This document shows, in pieces, positions 1 to 9,012 of a stretch of 64,000 nt of DNA; position 1 is the stretch's first letter, and each line of letters opens with the position of its first letter. The position numbers were made by a program, and so were the translations under genes. Location: assembly GCA_900473805.1 (NCBI GenBank), contig UCMS01000022.1, forward strand, positions 1 through 64,000. The letters run 5' to 3'. Source of the stretch: Hyphomicrobiales bacterium (GTDB lineage: Bacteria > Pseudomonadota > Alphaproteobacteria > Rhizobiales > Rhizobiaceae). The notes under the pieces are model-generated. The model worked only from the letters and a program-made list of their open reading frames with translations, made no database searches and was not told the DNA's origin.

Positions 1-368
1 TGTTTTTAAAGGATAATTTCATAGGCGAGCCGGCGCGGGGCTGAAAACCGGATTGGGAATGCGGCTCAAACCTCCGGGAAACCAGGGCTTCTGGACAAGC
101 CGCCCATGGGCAGCCCCATTCTATAAGGACTTCTATCTTAAGGGCTGCCCTGCTCCCTATATAACAGCGCTGACCCTTTAAGGGATAAGCGGCTCTTTCC
201 CATCTAGGACGGCGCCCCGCATTCTCCATAATTCCGGTTCACACAGGACCCGAAATGGCCGCTGATTTGACGCCGGCGTCCAAAACATGAGACATGAGAG
301 CGCTTGACGCGCAGGCATGGGGCTTTGCGCCCCGTGATCATGATTGGCATAGGGATCGACAGACCGGC
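1..368. other. No gene seen; leader of the M23 peptidase gene
   Basis: No convincing coding frame lies here on either strand, and no tRNA-like fold with a TpsiC-type arm was seen. The stretch holds short AT-rich blocks and a small inverted repeat (CCCTT-T-AAGGG at 174-184). It probably carries the promoter and leader of the downstream peptidase gene. An in-frame upstream ATG at 294 could lengthen that gene into this stretch. Confidence 0.4.
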
Positions 369-2312
369 ATGACGGCAGACCGCGACATGATCCGCTCGCT
401 GGGAACGGAGCCTCCGATCCTGGCGGATGGTTTCCGGGCGCCGGACCGGCGCGAAATCTCGTTGCGTTGGCTGTCCGGCACCTTTCTGACCGGCATCACC
501 TCATGCATCCTCATGGGGGTGGCTCTCTTCGCCGCCCTCGACGGCCGCCAGCAACTGGCCATCCCTGCAGAAGCCTACGCAGTCGTGCCCCCCGATGGCG
601 ACGCATCCCCAGCCAAGGACACTGTAAGAGGCTCCCGACTCTTTGGCGCGAAGATCGCCGCGCGTCCGGTCGACAAGGCGATCCTTGATGTCCCCACGGT
701 CATCAAGGATGGCGAACGCGAAGTCGTGCGCAAACAGCCCTTTGCCCATGTGAAGATGGCGCTCGCCGCCGACTACGCCGTTCAGGACCGCTACCCGCCC
801 TTTGACCCGCTCTCGATCTTTGCCATCGACCAGACCACCCCGCCGGTCGCCAATCGCACCGGATCTCTCTATGGCTCGGATGTCGAGTCAGAGGTCATCC
901 TCAAGTCGAGCCCCTTCCCGAGCAGCCCGGAACTGCCCCTTGCCGGTGAGATGACCTTCGACGAAGTCGAGGAAAATGTCCGCTCGAACGGATCGGTTCT
1001 GACCGACGGCGACAGTCAGGTCGCCGCCCTCTATTACATCGACCCGCGCCGCTTCGACACCGAAGACACAGGGATCGATCTCGCCGCCGGTCTGTCCGCC
1101 CGGGTGGTCGAGGAGAACATGAGCGTCGCCGAACCCGAGGTCGTCACACCGATGACGCCGGAATTTGCTGACGACATTCTCCCGGCCCGCAGCGCCCAGT
1201 CGGTTTCGGCTTTGATGGTCGCCTCCGGATATCCTGCCTCCAAGGCCGAGGATGTGGAAGCCGCTCTTGCGCCGCACATGTCGGGCAAGCTGCTCGCGGT
1301 TGGCGATGTCCTGCGTGTCGGGCTCATCCAGCGCGGGGACGAGGTCCGTCTCGTCCGGTTTTCGCTGTATCACAATGCAGGTCATGTCGTGACGCTCGCC
1401 GTCAATGATGCCGGACGTCTGGTCGAGGGCAGCGAACCGCCGCAACTGGCCGCGATCTCGGGCGCCTTCGACGGTTCGACACCCGCCATCGTCACCGGCC
1501 GCGATCTGCCGCGAGCCTATGACGGTATTTACCGCGCCGCACTTTCCTATGGCATGAGCAAGGAACTGACCGCGCTGGTCGTTCGACTGCTCGCCTCGAA
1601 TGTCGATTTCCAGGCCCAGCTGAAGCCGACAGACATGCTGGAAGCCGTCTTCTCGGTCACAGACGAGGAAGGCAAGGCAACGCCGGATTCCGAACTCCTC
1701 TATGTGCGCGCCCGTTTCGGCGACACGATCACCCAGTTCTACCGCTTCCAGAACCCGGAAGATGGCTCGATCGATTACTTCGATGAAGAAGGCAAGTCGA
1801 TCCGCCAGTTCCTTCTGCGCAATCCCGTTCCCAACGGCCGCTTCACCTCCGGCTTCGGCATGCGCCGACATCCCATTCTGGGCTATTCGCGCATGCATAC
1901 CGGTGTCGACTGGGCAGCACCGCGCGGCACACCGATCATCGCAGCCGGCAATGGTGTCGTTGAGAAAGCTGGCTGGGCTTCGGGTTACGGCAACCAGACC
2001 CTGATCCGCCATGCCAATGGTTATGTCACCTCCTACAACCACCAGAGTGGCATCGCCAAGGGGATCGTCCCGGGCGCCAAGGTGACCCAGGGTCAGGTGA
2101 TCGGCTTTGTCGGCTCCACCGGCTCCTCCACCGGATCGCACCTGCATTACGAACTCATCGTCAACGGCACCAAGGTCGATGCGATGAAGGTGCGTCTGCC
2201 GGGTGGCAAGGCGCTCGAAGGTCAGACACTGGCCGTTTTCGAACAGGAGCGCCAGCGCATCGACACGCTCCTCGAAAGCGGCGGACGCCCGGCCCAGGTG
2301 GCGAGCCGCTAG
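369..2312 (+). CDS. M23 (LytM) family metallopeptidase, membrane anchored (RgsM-like)
   Basis: Likely a peptidoglycan endopeptidase acting in the periplasm. From the ATG at 369 the protein is 647 residues. A short cytoplasmic N-terminus is followed by one membrane segment (about residues 35-58), a long periplasmic region, and a C-terminal LytM domain (about 490-620). The zinc ligands are visible: HTGVD near residue 509 and HLHYE near 591, so the enzyme should be active. The ATG at 294 would add 25 residues, but neither start has a strong ribosome site. It lies close to clpB, as I recall for the Sinorhizobium meliloti gene rgsM (polar growth and septation); that identity is inferred from architecture and gene order. 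Confidence 0.85.
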   Translation: MTADRDMIRSLGTEPPILADGFRAPDRREISLRWLSGTFLTGITSCILMGVALFAALDGRQQLAIPAEAYAVVPPDGDASPAKDTVRGSRLFGAKIAARPVDKAILDVPTVIKDGEREVVRKQPFAHVKMALAADYAVQDRYPPFDPLSIFAIDQTTPPVANRTGSLYGSDVESEVILKSSPFPSSPELPLAGEMTFDEVEENVRSNGSVLTDGDSQVAALYYIDPRRFDTEDTGIDLAAGLSARVVEENMSVAEPEVVTPMTPEFADDILPARSAQSVSALMVASGYPASKAEDVEAALAPHMSGKLLAVGDVLRVGLIQRGDEVRLVRFSLYHNAGHVVTLAVNDAGRLVEGSEPPQLAAISGAFDGSTPAIVTGRDLPRAYDGIYRAALSYGMSKELTALVVRLLASNVDFQAQLKPTDMLEAVFSVTDEEGKATPDSELLYVRARFGDTITQFYRFQNPEDGSIDYFDEEGKSIRQFLLRNPVPNGRFTSGFGMRRHPILGYSRMHTGVDWAAPRGTPIIAAGNGVVEKAGWASGYGNQTLIRHANGYVTSYNHQSGIAKGIVPGAKVTQGQVIGFVGSTGSSTGSHLHYELIVNGTKVDAMKVRLPGGKALEGQTLAVFEQERQRIDTLLESGGRPAQVASR

Positions 2313-2478
2313 CAGAGCGTCACCCGACCCTGACCGCTTAGGCCCGCTGTCTGCCGCAACAAAGGCCCTCTGCCGCAAAGAGAAAGCCCGCGCATTTTCC
2401 TCAAATGCGAGCGTCTGCGTTTATCGAAAGGAATGAGTTGTATGGTGTCATGCGCTCAATTTCTGGCAGGGGAACATC

Positions 2479-3027
2479 ATGACCGAGACATATTTCCTGT
2501 TTGGCGGACGCCTTAACCGGTTGCAGTATTTTCTCGCGGGCCTCGTGATCAACCTTATCGGCGGCGGCTTGCTGTTCCTGGCGATCATGGAGATGGTGAA
2601 CGGCGGCGGCATGCTGATCCTGGCGTTCCTGATCGTCTTTGGGCTAATGTTTCTCTGGGTCTCGCTCAGCATGCAGGCGGCCCGCATCCGTGATATCGGC
2701 CTCAATCCCCTCTTCACCATTGTTGGCTTTGCCATCCTTTACGGCATTGTCCATTCCCTGGAGACGATGACATTAGGCAGTGACCTCGGTTCGATCCTGT
2801 CCATGTTCGACATCGGTCTGCAGATCGTCGCCACCCTCTTCATGCTGCTGGCACCCGGCGACAGTTTTTCCGGAGACGATCCGATATTGCCAGCGGCCCC
2901 TCAGGATAGGCTCGACCGCAGCACCGTCTTGACCCGCGAGGAGACGAAGGTGCGGACACACCCGGCAGCGACAGCCCCCATGGCACGGGGATATGGCAAG
3001 CCGACCTTCGGGCGTCGCGGAATGTAA
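2479..3027 (+). CDS. DUF805 family inner-membrane protein
   Basis: A 182-residue protein with the typical DUF805 opening (aromatic-rich FLFGGRLNRLQYF near the N-terminus) and about four hydrophobic segments between residues 15 and 125. The last ~45 residues are polar, basic and probably cytoplasmic. The family has no established biochemical function. The start follows a good ribosome site (AGGGGA about 7 bases upstream of the ATG). It ends just before a terminator shared with the convergent clpB gene, so it is probably a single-gene unit. Confidence 0.8.
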   Translation: MTETYFLFGGRLNRLQYFLAGLVINLIGGGLLFLAIMEMVNGGGMLILAFLIVFGLMFLWVSLSMQAARIRDIGLNPLFTIVGFAILYGIVHSLETMTLGSDLGSILSMFDIGLQIVATLFMLLAPGDSFSGDDPILPAAPQDRLDRSTVLTREETKVRTHPAATAPMARGYGKPTFGRRGM

Positions 3028-3053
3028 CCTTTCAGGCGAGGCTTGAGACGCAA

Positions 3054-3079
3054 AAAGGGCGGCCCGAAGACCGCCCTTT
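3054..3079. terminator. Bidirectional terminator between the DUF805 gene and clpB
   Basis: A perfect 9-bp stem (AAAGGGCGG at 3054-3062 pairing with CCGCCCTTT at 3071-3079) with an 8-base loop sits between two convergent genes. The A/T ends of the stem give short U runs in both directions, so it can serve both transcripts. Confidence 0.75.
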
Positions 3080-3102
3080 CCGTTTCAATCCGTATCGCGG
3101 CG

Positions 3103-5706
3103 TCAGGCCGCGGCACTCACCGCCGTCTTCGGCGAGATCAGCAGCCGGTCGCTGCCAGCTTCGATCACGATCTCCGATCCGTCCATCACCTGACCGGCGA
3201 GGATCTGCTCGGCGAGCGGGTCCTGCAGGTATTTCTGGATCACCCGCTTCAGCGGACGGGCGCCATAGACCGGATCGTAGCCCTTGTCCGCCAGCCAGTT
3301 GCGGGCATCGGGTGCGAGATCGATGGCGATCTTGCGTTCCGACAGAAGCGACAGAAGCCGCTTCATCTGGATATCCACGATCGCACCCATTTCCGAGCGA
3401 CGCAGCCGGTGGAAAAGGATGATCTCGTCGACACGGTTGAGGAATTCCGGCCGGAACGAGGCTTTCACCACGTCCATCACCTGGTCGCGCACCTGGTCGA
3501 CATCCTGATCCTCACCGAGCGAGGTCAGGTATTCGGCCCCCAGGTTCGAGGTCATGATGATGATCGTGTTCTTGAAGTCGACCGTCCGGCCCTGCCCGTC
3601 CGTCAGGCGCCCGTCATCGAGCACCTGCAGAAGAACGTTGAACACATCCGGATGTGCCTTCTCGATCTCGTCGAACAGCACGACCTGATAGGGCTTGCGC
3701 CGCACAGCTTCCGTCAGCGCCCCGCCTTCCTCGTAACCGACATAGCCGGGAGGCGCCCCGATCAGCCGCGCGACCGAGTGCTTCTCCATGAATTCCGACA
3801 TGTCGAGCCGGACCATCGCCGTCTCGTCGTCGAACAGGAAGCGCGCAAGCGACTTGGTGAGCTCGGTCTTGCCGACGCCGGTGGGCCCGAGGAAGATGAA
3901 CGAGCCGATCGGCCGGTTCGGATCCTGGAGCCCGGCCCGGGCACGGCGGACCGCACGCGAGACCGCCTGCACGGCATCACCCTGACCGACAACCGATTTC
4001 GCCAGCTCGTCTTCCATCCGGAGCAGCTTGTCCCGTTCGCCCTCGAGCATCCGGTCGACCGGAATGCCGGTCCAGCGCGACACGACATGGGCGATACCAT
4101 CGGCGGTGACCACCTCCTGCACCATGTTGCCGCCACCAGACGCATCCTGGGCTTCCGCCTCGACCAGCTGTTTTTCGAGGTTCGGGATCACGCCATAGGC
4201 AAGCTCGCCCGCCCGCTGGAATTCGCCCTGCCGCTGCGCGATCGCCAGTTCGTTACGCGCCTCGTCGAGCTGCTTCTTCAGGTCTGCGGCAAGGCCGAGC
4301 TTCTGCTTTTCCGCCTGCCAGCGGGCGGTGAGCGCATCCGCCTCTTCCTCGAGCGAGGTGAGCTCAGTTTCGAGCCGGTTCAGCCGGTCGGCAGAGGCCG
4401 CGTCGGTTTCTTTCTTCAGGGCTTCACGCTCGATCTTCAGCTGGATGATACGGCGATCGAGTTCGTCGAGCTCCTCGGGCTTCGAATCCACCTGCATGCG
4501 CAGCCGCGAGGCAGCTTCGTCCATCAGGTCGATCGCCTTGTCGGGCAGAAAACGGTCGGTGATGTAGCGGTTCGACAGGGTAGCAGCCGCCACCAGAGCC
4601 GAATCCGAGATCCGGACCTTGTGATGCTGCTCGTATTTCTCCTTCAACCCGCGCAGGATCGAGATCGTATCCTCGACCGTCGGCTCGTCGACCATGACCG
4701 GCTGGAAGCGCCGTGCGAGTGCCGCATCCTTTTCGACATGCTTGCGGTATTCATCGAGCGTGGTAGCACCGACGCAATGCAACTCGCCGCGTGCAAGCGC
4801 CGGCTTCAGGAGGTTCGAGGCGTCCATGGCCCCATCGGCTTTCCCGGCACCGACCAGCGTATGCATCTCGTCGATGAACAGGATGATCTCGCCGTTTTCG
4901 GACTGGACCTCGTTGAGCACCGCCTTCAGCCGTTCTTCGAACTCGCCGCGATATTTGGCACCCGCGATCAACGCGCCCATGTCGAGCGCCATCAGCTTCT
5001 TGTCCTTGAGGCTTTCCGGCACGTCGCCATTGACGATGCGCAGCGCCAGGCCTTCGGCGATCGCGGTCTTGCCGACGCCGGGTTCGCCGATGAGGACCGG
5101 GTTGTTCTTCGTCCGGCGCGACAGAACCTGGATCGTGCGACGGATCTCGTCGTCGCGACCAATGACAGGATCCAGCCGACCTTCGCGAGCTTCCGCCGTC
5201 AGGTCCCGGGCATATTTCTTCAGGGCATCGAAGCCGGCTTCGGCATTAGCGCCATCCGCCGTGCGCCCTTTGCGGATCTCGTTGATCACCTGGTTAAGCG
5301 CAGCCGCTGTCACGCCGCCCTTTTTCAACGATGCGGAGGTGGAGGCAGACGATTCAATGGCAAGTGCCAGCAACAGTCGCTCGACGGTGACGAAGCTGTC
5401 GCCGGCCTTCTTGGCCGCATCTTCGGCAGTCGAGAACACCTTGGCGAGCGGCTGCGCCAGATAGACCTGACCATTGCCGCCGGACACCTTCGGCAGCTTG
5501 GCAAGCGCAGCGTCATTGGCGAGCCGCACGGCTTTCGCATCCCCGCCGGCGCGGCTGATCAGCGACGACGCCATGCCCTGATCGTCGTCGAGCAGAACTT
5601 TCAAGACATGTTCGGGCGTGAACTGCTGATGCCCCTCGGAAAGGGCATAGGTCTGTGCGGATTGCAGGAACCCGCGCACGCGTTCGGAATAACTCTCGAT
5701 ATTCAT
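3103..5706 (-). CDS. clpB: ATP-dependent disaggregase chaperone ClpB (Hsp104 family)
   Basis: Cytoplasmic AAA+ hexamer that threads proteins out of aggregates together with DnaK. At 867 residues it has the family's usual length. It has the N-terminal Clp_N double repeat (1-145), NBD1 with Walker A GEPGVGKT at 207-214, a charged coiled-coil M domain (about 400-530), and NBD2 with Walker A GPTGVGKT near 605-612. The middle domain separates it from ClpA and ClpC. It appears to be transcribed alone, from a heat-shock-like promoter about 110-140 bases upstream. Confidence 0.97.
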   Translation of the reverse strand: MNIESYSERVRGFLQSAQTYALSEGHQQFTPEHVLKVLLDDDQGMASSLISRAGGDAKAVRLANDAALAKLPKVSGGNGQVYLAQPLAKVFSTAEDAAKKAGDSFVTVERLLLALAIESSASTSASLKKGGVTAAALNQVINEIRKGRTADGANAEAGFDALKKYARDLTAEAREGRLDPVIGRDDEIRRTIQVLSRRTKNNPVLIGEPGVGKTAIAEGLALRIVNGDVPESLKDKKLMALDMGALIAGAKYRGEFEERLKAVLNEVQSENGEIILFIDEMHTLVGAGKADGAMDASNLLKPALARGELHCVGATTLDEYRKHVEKDAALARRFQPVMVDEPTVEDTISILRGLKEKYEQHHKVRISDSALVAAATLSNRYITDRFLPDKAIDLMDEAASRLRMQVDSKPEELDELDRRIIQLKIEREALKKETDAASADRLNRLETELTSLEEEADALTARWQAEKQKLGLAADLKKQLDEARNELAIAQRQGEFQRAGELAYGVIPNLEKQLVEAEAQDASGGGNMVQEVVTADGIAHVVSRWTGIPVDRMLEGERDKLLRMEDELAKSVVGQGDAVQAVSRAVRRARAGLQDPNRPIGSFIFLGPTGVGKTELTKSLARFLFDDETAMVRLDMSEFMEKHSVARLIGAPPGYVGYEEGGALTEAVRRKPYQVVLFDEIEKAHPDVFNVLLQVLDDGRLTDGQGRTVDFKNTIIIMTSNLGAEYLTSLGEDQDVDQVRDQVMDVVKASFRPEFLNRVDEIILFHRLRRSEMGAIVDIQMKRLLSLLSERKIAIDLAPDARNWLADKGYDPVYGARPLKRVIQKYLQDPLAEQILAGQVMDGSEIVIEAGSDRLLISPKTAVSAAA

Positions 5707-5815
5707 GGTCTGTCTCCGTTTCCCCGCCCTGCCCGTATCGGCACAGAACGGATGCTGTGGATCGGCCCCCGGAAGCGGCGGGCCCTTGGCGCGGATCTCC
5801 GTGCCCTCGATCGAG

Positions 5816-5844
5816 ATATGGGAGTGGTTTTGTGCCCTTTAAAG
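5816..5844 (-). promoter_or_regulatory. Candidate RpoH (sigma-32) promoter of clpB
   Basis: On the minus strand, CTTTAAA (5844-5838) and CCCATAT (5822-5816) are separated by 15 bases. This resembles the heat-shock consensus CTTGAAA / CCCCATnT. Transcription would start near 5808, giving a ~100-base leader before clpB. The match was found by eye and fits clpB being a classic RpoH target. Confidence 0.4.
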
Positions 5845-5854
5845 AGGCATTTAA

Positions 5855-5886
5855 ACGAAAAAACTCCGGACTTTCGCCCGGAGTTT
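5855..5886 (-). terminator. Rho-independent terminator of the DUF4167 gene
   Basis: A perfect 9-bp stem (AAACTCCGG at 5861-5869 with CCGGAGTTT at 5878-5886) is followed on the minus strand by a run of Ts. It lies just after the DUF4167 stop and next to the candidate clpB promoter, so it insulates clpB from upstream transcription. Confidence 0.85.
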
Positions 5887-5912
5887 GCATTGGTCAAATG
5901 CTGTTGGTGAGA

Positions 5913-6701
5913 TCACTCGGTCTCGGCCGAAGCCAGCGCCGGAGCGTCTCCACCTTCGCCATTGCCGGCGCCTTCGCCACCCTCGTCTGCACCGGCGCTG
6001 CGGCGCGGCTGGCGGCGCGGGCGATTGCTGGCAGCACGACGACGCGGCTGGCGTTCGCCGCCGGCCTCGACAGCACTTTCGGCAACCGCGGCGACGACCT
6101 CAGCCGGCATGTCCTCGATCACGGGCTGGGGCCCGGAACCGGCAATCTCGGGCTGAGGCTGAGGCTGAGGCTCGACCGGCCGCTCCGGCTGACGCTGCGG
6201 GCGATTGTGCTGCTGCTGGCGGTTCTGGTGCTGGGGCCGCCCCTGCTGCTGATTGCCGCGATCACCGCCACGGTCCTGACCGCGCTCAACGTTCTGAACG
6301 TTGTTGTTGTCGTCCGAACCGTCGAAATCCTCGCCGTCACGCTCGTTGAAGTCCTGACGATCGTCGCGGTCCTCATTGCCATCGCGATCCTCGCGCTGGA
6401 AGCGTTCCTGCATCTGCGCCTGGGCGGCTGCGATGATGCGGTTGTAGTGCTCGGCGTGCTGCAGGTAGTTTTCCGCCATGACGCGGTCGCCTGCGCTCTG
6501 TGCATCTCGCGCCAGCGTCGAATACTTTTCGGCGATATGCTGTGCCGTGCCACGGATTTTGACGTCGGGACCCGAGCTGTCATAGGTCCGGGTCAGGGGG
6601 TTCTGGCCCTTGCGGTTGAAGTTGCCGCCGCCATTGCCGCCGCCACCGCCATTGTTGTTGTTACGCCCCCGACCACGCTTGTTCTGCTGTCCTGGCCTCA
6701 T
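5913..6701 (-). CDS. DUF4167 domain-containing protein, basic and low complexity
   Basis: A 262-residue protein conserved in Rhizobiales, function unknown. It starts MRPGQQNKRGRGRNNNN, the family's hallmark, which fixes the ATG at 6701 (AGGTGA upstream) over a longer in-frame extension. The DUF4167 core (about 30-115) contains a helical segment, TAQHIAEKYSTLARDAQSAG. The rest is rich in Arg, Gln, Asn, Asp and Pro and is probably disordered. The RGR- and Q-rich composition suggests RNA or DNA binding, which is inference only. It is monocistronic, with its own terminator. Confidence 0.8.
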   Translation of the reverse strand: MRPGQQNKRGRGRNNNNGGGGGNGGGNFNRKGQNPLTRTYDSSGPDVKIRGTAQHIAEKYSTLARDAQSAGDRVMAENYLQHAEHYNRIIAAAQAQMQERFQREDRDGNEDRDDRQDFNERDGEDFDGSDDNNNVQNVERGQDRGGDRGNQQQGRPQHQNRQQQHNRPQRQPERPVEPQPQPQPEIAGSGPQPVIEDMPAEVVAAVAESAVEAGGERQPRRRAASNRPRRQPRRSAGADEGGEGAGNGEGGDAPALASAETE

Positions 6702-7033
6702 AGATGATTCACCTGAATGTCTCTGTTGTGCTGAAAAAGGGCAAAGCCGCTGGTTCTGGTTAGCCCGGACCAAGTCTCCACGCGCCGCCGGCAGACCGCG
6801 CTCTCGCCTTGCTCGCCGCTGGTGAAAGTCGAGTTTACTGAGTTACGCACCGGTCTTTTTGTGCTTCGCGGGGCTCGAAAGCGAACCGTTGTCGAAGCCG
6901 GCCCAGACATGAACGAATCTTCGTTCTTTACCCCGCCGCCCGTTACGTGCCCGCAAACTATTACGCTTCCTGCGGAAAACCAAGCCTTTTTCTGTTTTTC
7001 CCGGAATTATCCTTAGCACGCGCAGCAAACACG
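6702..7033. other. Intergenic region, no gene seen
   Basis: About 330 bases between prmC and the DUF4167 gene, both on the minus strand. Short open frames here have no ribosome site or recognisable product. It presumably holds the end of the prmC transcript and the DUF4167 promoter. I could not pick out a convincing terminator or promoter motif. Confidence 0.4.
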
Positions 7034-7909
7034 TCAGTCTTGCTTGCGGCTGAAGATCAGCACCCGATCCCGCCCGCCGAGATCCCGATGCGCCTCTAGC
7101 CGCAAAAATCCCGCCTGTTCAAATACTTGCTGTACATCGCTCTGCTGGTCGAAGCCGATTTCTAGCCCGATGATGCCGCCGGAATTGAGATGAGCGCCCG
7201 CCTCTGCAGCAATGGCTCTATAGGCTTCCAGCCCGTCTTCGCCGCCATCCAGCGCCGCGACGGGATCGTGATTTGCCACTTCGGGCTCGAGCCCTTCCAT
7301 CACGGCGCTGCGGATATAGGGCGGGTTCGACACGATGATATCGAAGCTTTCGGGCGTTTGCGCGAACCACGGACCCATCCGCGGCGAAAACCGATCGGCA
7401 AGCCCGAGAGCCGCCGCATTGGCCGCAGCCGTTGCAAGTGCATCCTCGGAGATATCGACGCCGACGGCCATTGCCTCGGGACATTGCGCAAGAAGTGCGA
7501 GCGCAATCGCGCCCGTTCCCGTGCCGAGATCGACGATCTCTGCCGTCCCCTGTAAAGCAACCCTGTGTCGAAGATGCGGCAGAAGCGCATCGACGAGGAC
7601 TTCGGTATCGGGTCTCGGTTCGAGTGTACCGGGACTGAGTTTGAGGTCGAGCCCATAGAACTCGCGCGACCCGAGAATGCGATAGACCGGCTCCCTGGCC
7701 AGCCGCCGCGAGACGGCATCTTCGACCCGGATGAGATGATCTTCCGCCACCGCCCGGTCGCCGTCCAAAACCAGATCTGTATGAGTGAGCCCCAGCAATT
7801 CCATCACGAGGATGCGCGAATCCTGATCGGCATCGGCAAGGCCCGCCGCTTCAAAGCGCCGGCGGGCGTCATGGATCAGACCTCTCGCCGTCGCGCGTTT
7901 CTCGCTCAC
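7034..7909 (-). CDS. prmC: Release-factor glutamine N5-methyltransferase PrmC (HemK)
   Basis: Methylates the glutamine of the GGQ motif of release factors RF1 and RF2, using S-adenosylmethionine. The 291-residue protein has an N-terminal helical domain, the SAM-binding loop [13 protein letters not shown], and the diagnostic NPPY substrate-glutamine motif (VSNPPYIRS, near residue 195). Its start overlaps the prfA stop by 4 bases (ATGA), so it is coupled to the gene for its own substrate, as in many bacteria. Confidence 0.96.
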   Translation of the reverse strand: MSEKRATARGLIHDARRRFEAAGLADADQDSRILVMELLGLTHTDLVLDGDRAVAEDHLIRVEDAVSRRLAREPVYRILGSREFYGLDLKLSPGTLEPRPDTEVLVDALLPHLRHRVALQGTAEIVDLGTGTGAIALALLAQCPEAMAVGVDISEDALATAAANAAALGLADRFSPRMGPWFAQTPESFDIIVSNPPYIRSAVMEGLEPEVANHDPVAALDGGEDGLEAYRAIAAEAGAHLNSGGIIGLEIGFDQQSDVQQVFEQAGFLRLEAHRDLGGRDRVLIFSRKQD

Positions 7910-8985
7910 TGGGTTTCGCCCAGCTGCGCGAGCTGCCCGGCCTGATAGTCGGAGATCAGGGCATCGACCATCTCATCGATATCGCCCTCGATCATCTTGT
8001 CCAGCTTGTAGAGCGTCAGGTTGATCCGGTGGTCGGTCACACGACCCTGGGGAAAATTGTAGGTTCGAATACGTTCAGATCGGTCGCCCGAACCGACCTG
8101 GCTCTTGCGGCTCGCCGAGCGTTCGCTGTCCGCCTTCTGCCGCTCGATGTCGTAAAGACGGGAGCGCAGCACCTGCATAGCCTTGGCGCGGTTCTGGTGC
8201 TGTGACTTCTCCGAAGACGTGACGATCAATCCCGTCGGCAGATGCGTGATGCGCACGGCCGAGTCCGTCGTGTTGACGTGCTGCCCACCGGCACCGGACG
8301 AGCGCATCGTATCGATGCGGATATCCTCGAGCTTGATCTCGATGTCGATCTCTTCCGCTTCCGGCAGCACTGCCACGGTCGCAGCCGAGGTGTGGATGCG
8401 TCCGCTCGCCTCGGTCTCCGGCACGCGCTGCACCCGGTGCACACCGGATTCGAACTTCAGCTTGGAGAAAACGCCTCTTCCGCTGATCGTCGCGATGATT
8501 TCCTTGTAGCCGCCCGCTTCCCCTTCGCTGGCGGAGAGAACCTCCACCTTCCAGCCCTTGGTCGAAGCGAAACGCTCGTACATCCGGAACAGGTCGCCGG
8601 CGAACAATGCCGCCTCCGATCCGCCGGTGCCGGCGCGGATTTCGAGGATCGCACTTTTCTCGTCTGCAGCGTCCTTAGGCAAAAGCAGGATCTGCATCTC
8701 GCCTTCGAGCCCCTCGATCCGGGTCTCGATCTCGGGCAGCTCCATTTCGGCGAGATCACGCATGTCGCGATCCGTCGCCTTGTCGGCCAGCATGGTCCGC
8801 AGATCCGCCGCCTCGTCGACGGCCGACTGATATTCGCGGATCTTCTTCACCACGGGCTCGAGCTCGGAATATTCCGAAGCGAGCTTCACATAGACGTCGG
8901 CTGCGGGGCCCGCCGACATTCGCGCCTCGATCTCACCGAAACGGCGTTCGAGTTCGCGCATTTTTTCGACAGGAAGCTTCGCCAC
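7906..8985 (-). CDS. prfA: Peptide chain release factor 1 (RF1)
   Basis: Decodes UAA and UAG stop codons and triggers peptidyl-tRNA hydrolysis on the ribosome. The 359-residue protein carries the catalytic GGQ (SGAGGQHVN, near residue 233). The codon-recognition PxT tripeptide is present as P-E-T (within [14 protein letters not shown]). The RF1-type PxT rather than SPF separates it from RF2. It lies 27 bases after ptsP and overlaps prmC by 4 bases. Confidence 0.97.
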   Translation of the reverse strand: MAKLPVEKMRELERRFGEIEARMSAGPAADVYVKLASEYSELEPVVKKIREYQSAVDEAADLRTMLADKATDRDMRDLAEMELPEIETRIEGLEGEMQILLLPKDAADEKSAILEIRAGTGGSEAALFAGDLFRMYERFASTKGWKVEVLSASEGEAGGYKEIIATISGRGVFSKLKFESGVHRVQRVPETEASGRIHTSAATVAVLPEAEEIDIEIKLEDIRIDTMRSSGAGGQHVNTTDSAVRITHLPTGLIVTSSEKSQHQNRAKAMQVLRSRLYDIERQKADSERSASRKSQVGSGDRSERIRTYNFPQGRVTDHRINLTLYKLDKMIEGDIDEMVDALISDYQAGQLAQLGETQ

Positions 8986-9012
8986 CCCTTACTCCGGTTT
9001 CTTCGTCGAATG

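Noticed and set aside
3043-5910. 955-codon open frame on the plus strand opposite clpB
   Set aside because: ClpB on the other strand matches its family over its full length. The antisense frame is His/Arg/Asp-rich with no motif, as expected from codon bias in GC-rich DNA.
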